5,483 nt of DNA, from positions 1-5,483 of the forward strand of contig JAVBQI010000224.1 of assembly GCA_031549145.1 (NCBI GenBank), in the 5' to 3' direction. Both the position numbers and the translations under genes were made by a program. This DNA comes from JAVBSX01 sp031549145. Its GTDB lineage: Bacteria; Planctomycetota; Planctomycetia; Pirellulales; Thermoguttaceae. This document shows positions 5,427 through 5,483 of the stretch, piece by piece (position 1 is the first letter of the stretch; each line of letters opens with the position of its first letter). The notes beneath the pieces are model-generated. The model had not been told where the DNA came from. It saw only the letters and a list, made by a program, of their open reading frames with translations, and searched no databases.

Positions 5427-5483
5427 AGCCGCGACCGTAAGGGAGCGGTTGTCCCGCGAAACCGCTCCCTTACGGTCGCGGCT
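5427..5483. repeat. Perfect 24-bp palindrome with 9-nt loop (REP-like), cut by window edge
   Basis: Bases 5427-5450 are the exact reverse complement of 5460-5483, with the loop GTCCCGCGA between. The arm contains CCGCGACCGTAAGGGAGCGG. The pairing reaches the last base of the window, so the element may continue. It has no coding capacity and lies 51 bp upstream of the ceramidase-like start. A perfect stem this long and G/C-rich suggests a dispersed extragenic palindrome; as a hairpin with no T run it is not a typical intrinsic terminator in either direction. Confidence 0.8.

Overview
The window comes from a planctomycete. The clearest evidence is the left end: the reverse complement of positions 1-132 is the 5' end of a 16S rRNA, with the phylum-typical stretch TGGATTAGGCATGCAAGTCG after the universal TTTGATCCTGGCTCAG. 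The protein genes fit: a Tat-exported Gfo/Idh/MocA oxidoreductase with a bacterial-type C-terminal half and a ceramidase-like hydrolase with a signal peptide are families that planctomycetes carry in many copies. None of the three protein genes has a recognisable Shine-Dalgarno sequence, which also suits this phylum. I cannot place the organism below phylum level.

Layout: everything real is on the minus strand, so transcription runs from high to low coordinates. In that order the window holds a perfect 24-bp palindrome at the right edge (5427-5483), a secreted neutral-ceramidase-like protein (3918-5375), a large nested inverted repeat (3659-3865), a Tat-signal Gfo/Idh/MocA oxidoreductase (2226-3557), a second and different inverted-repeat element (1925-2106), a LarA-family (lactate racemase-like) enzyme (616-1902), the rRNA promoter and leader region (133-480), and the start of 16S rRNA (1-132, cut by the window edge).

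The rRNA control region is the best-supported regulatory feature. It has two consensus-like promoters in tandem (P1, TTGACG-16-TAGAAT, with an A/T-rich UP-like stretch; P2, TTGACA-18-TATAGT), a near-consensus boxA antitermination site that overlaps the P2 -35 box, and a string of small hairpins before the mature 16S end.

The three protein genes point the same way but are separated by gaps of 323 and 360 bp, each filled by palindromic repeats, so they are probably separate transcription units rather than a tight operon. A shared role in breaking down sugars, hydroxy acids or lipids from the environment is possible but is only inference. No mobile-element gene, CRISPR array, tRNA or defence system is visible. 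The points most worth a second look are the altered catalytic residues of the ceramidase-like protein, the unusual setting of the cofactor lysine in the LarA-like enzyme, the overlap of boxA and P2, and the three unrelated palindromic repeat families in the non-rRNA gaps.
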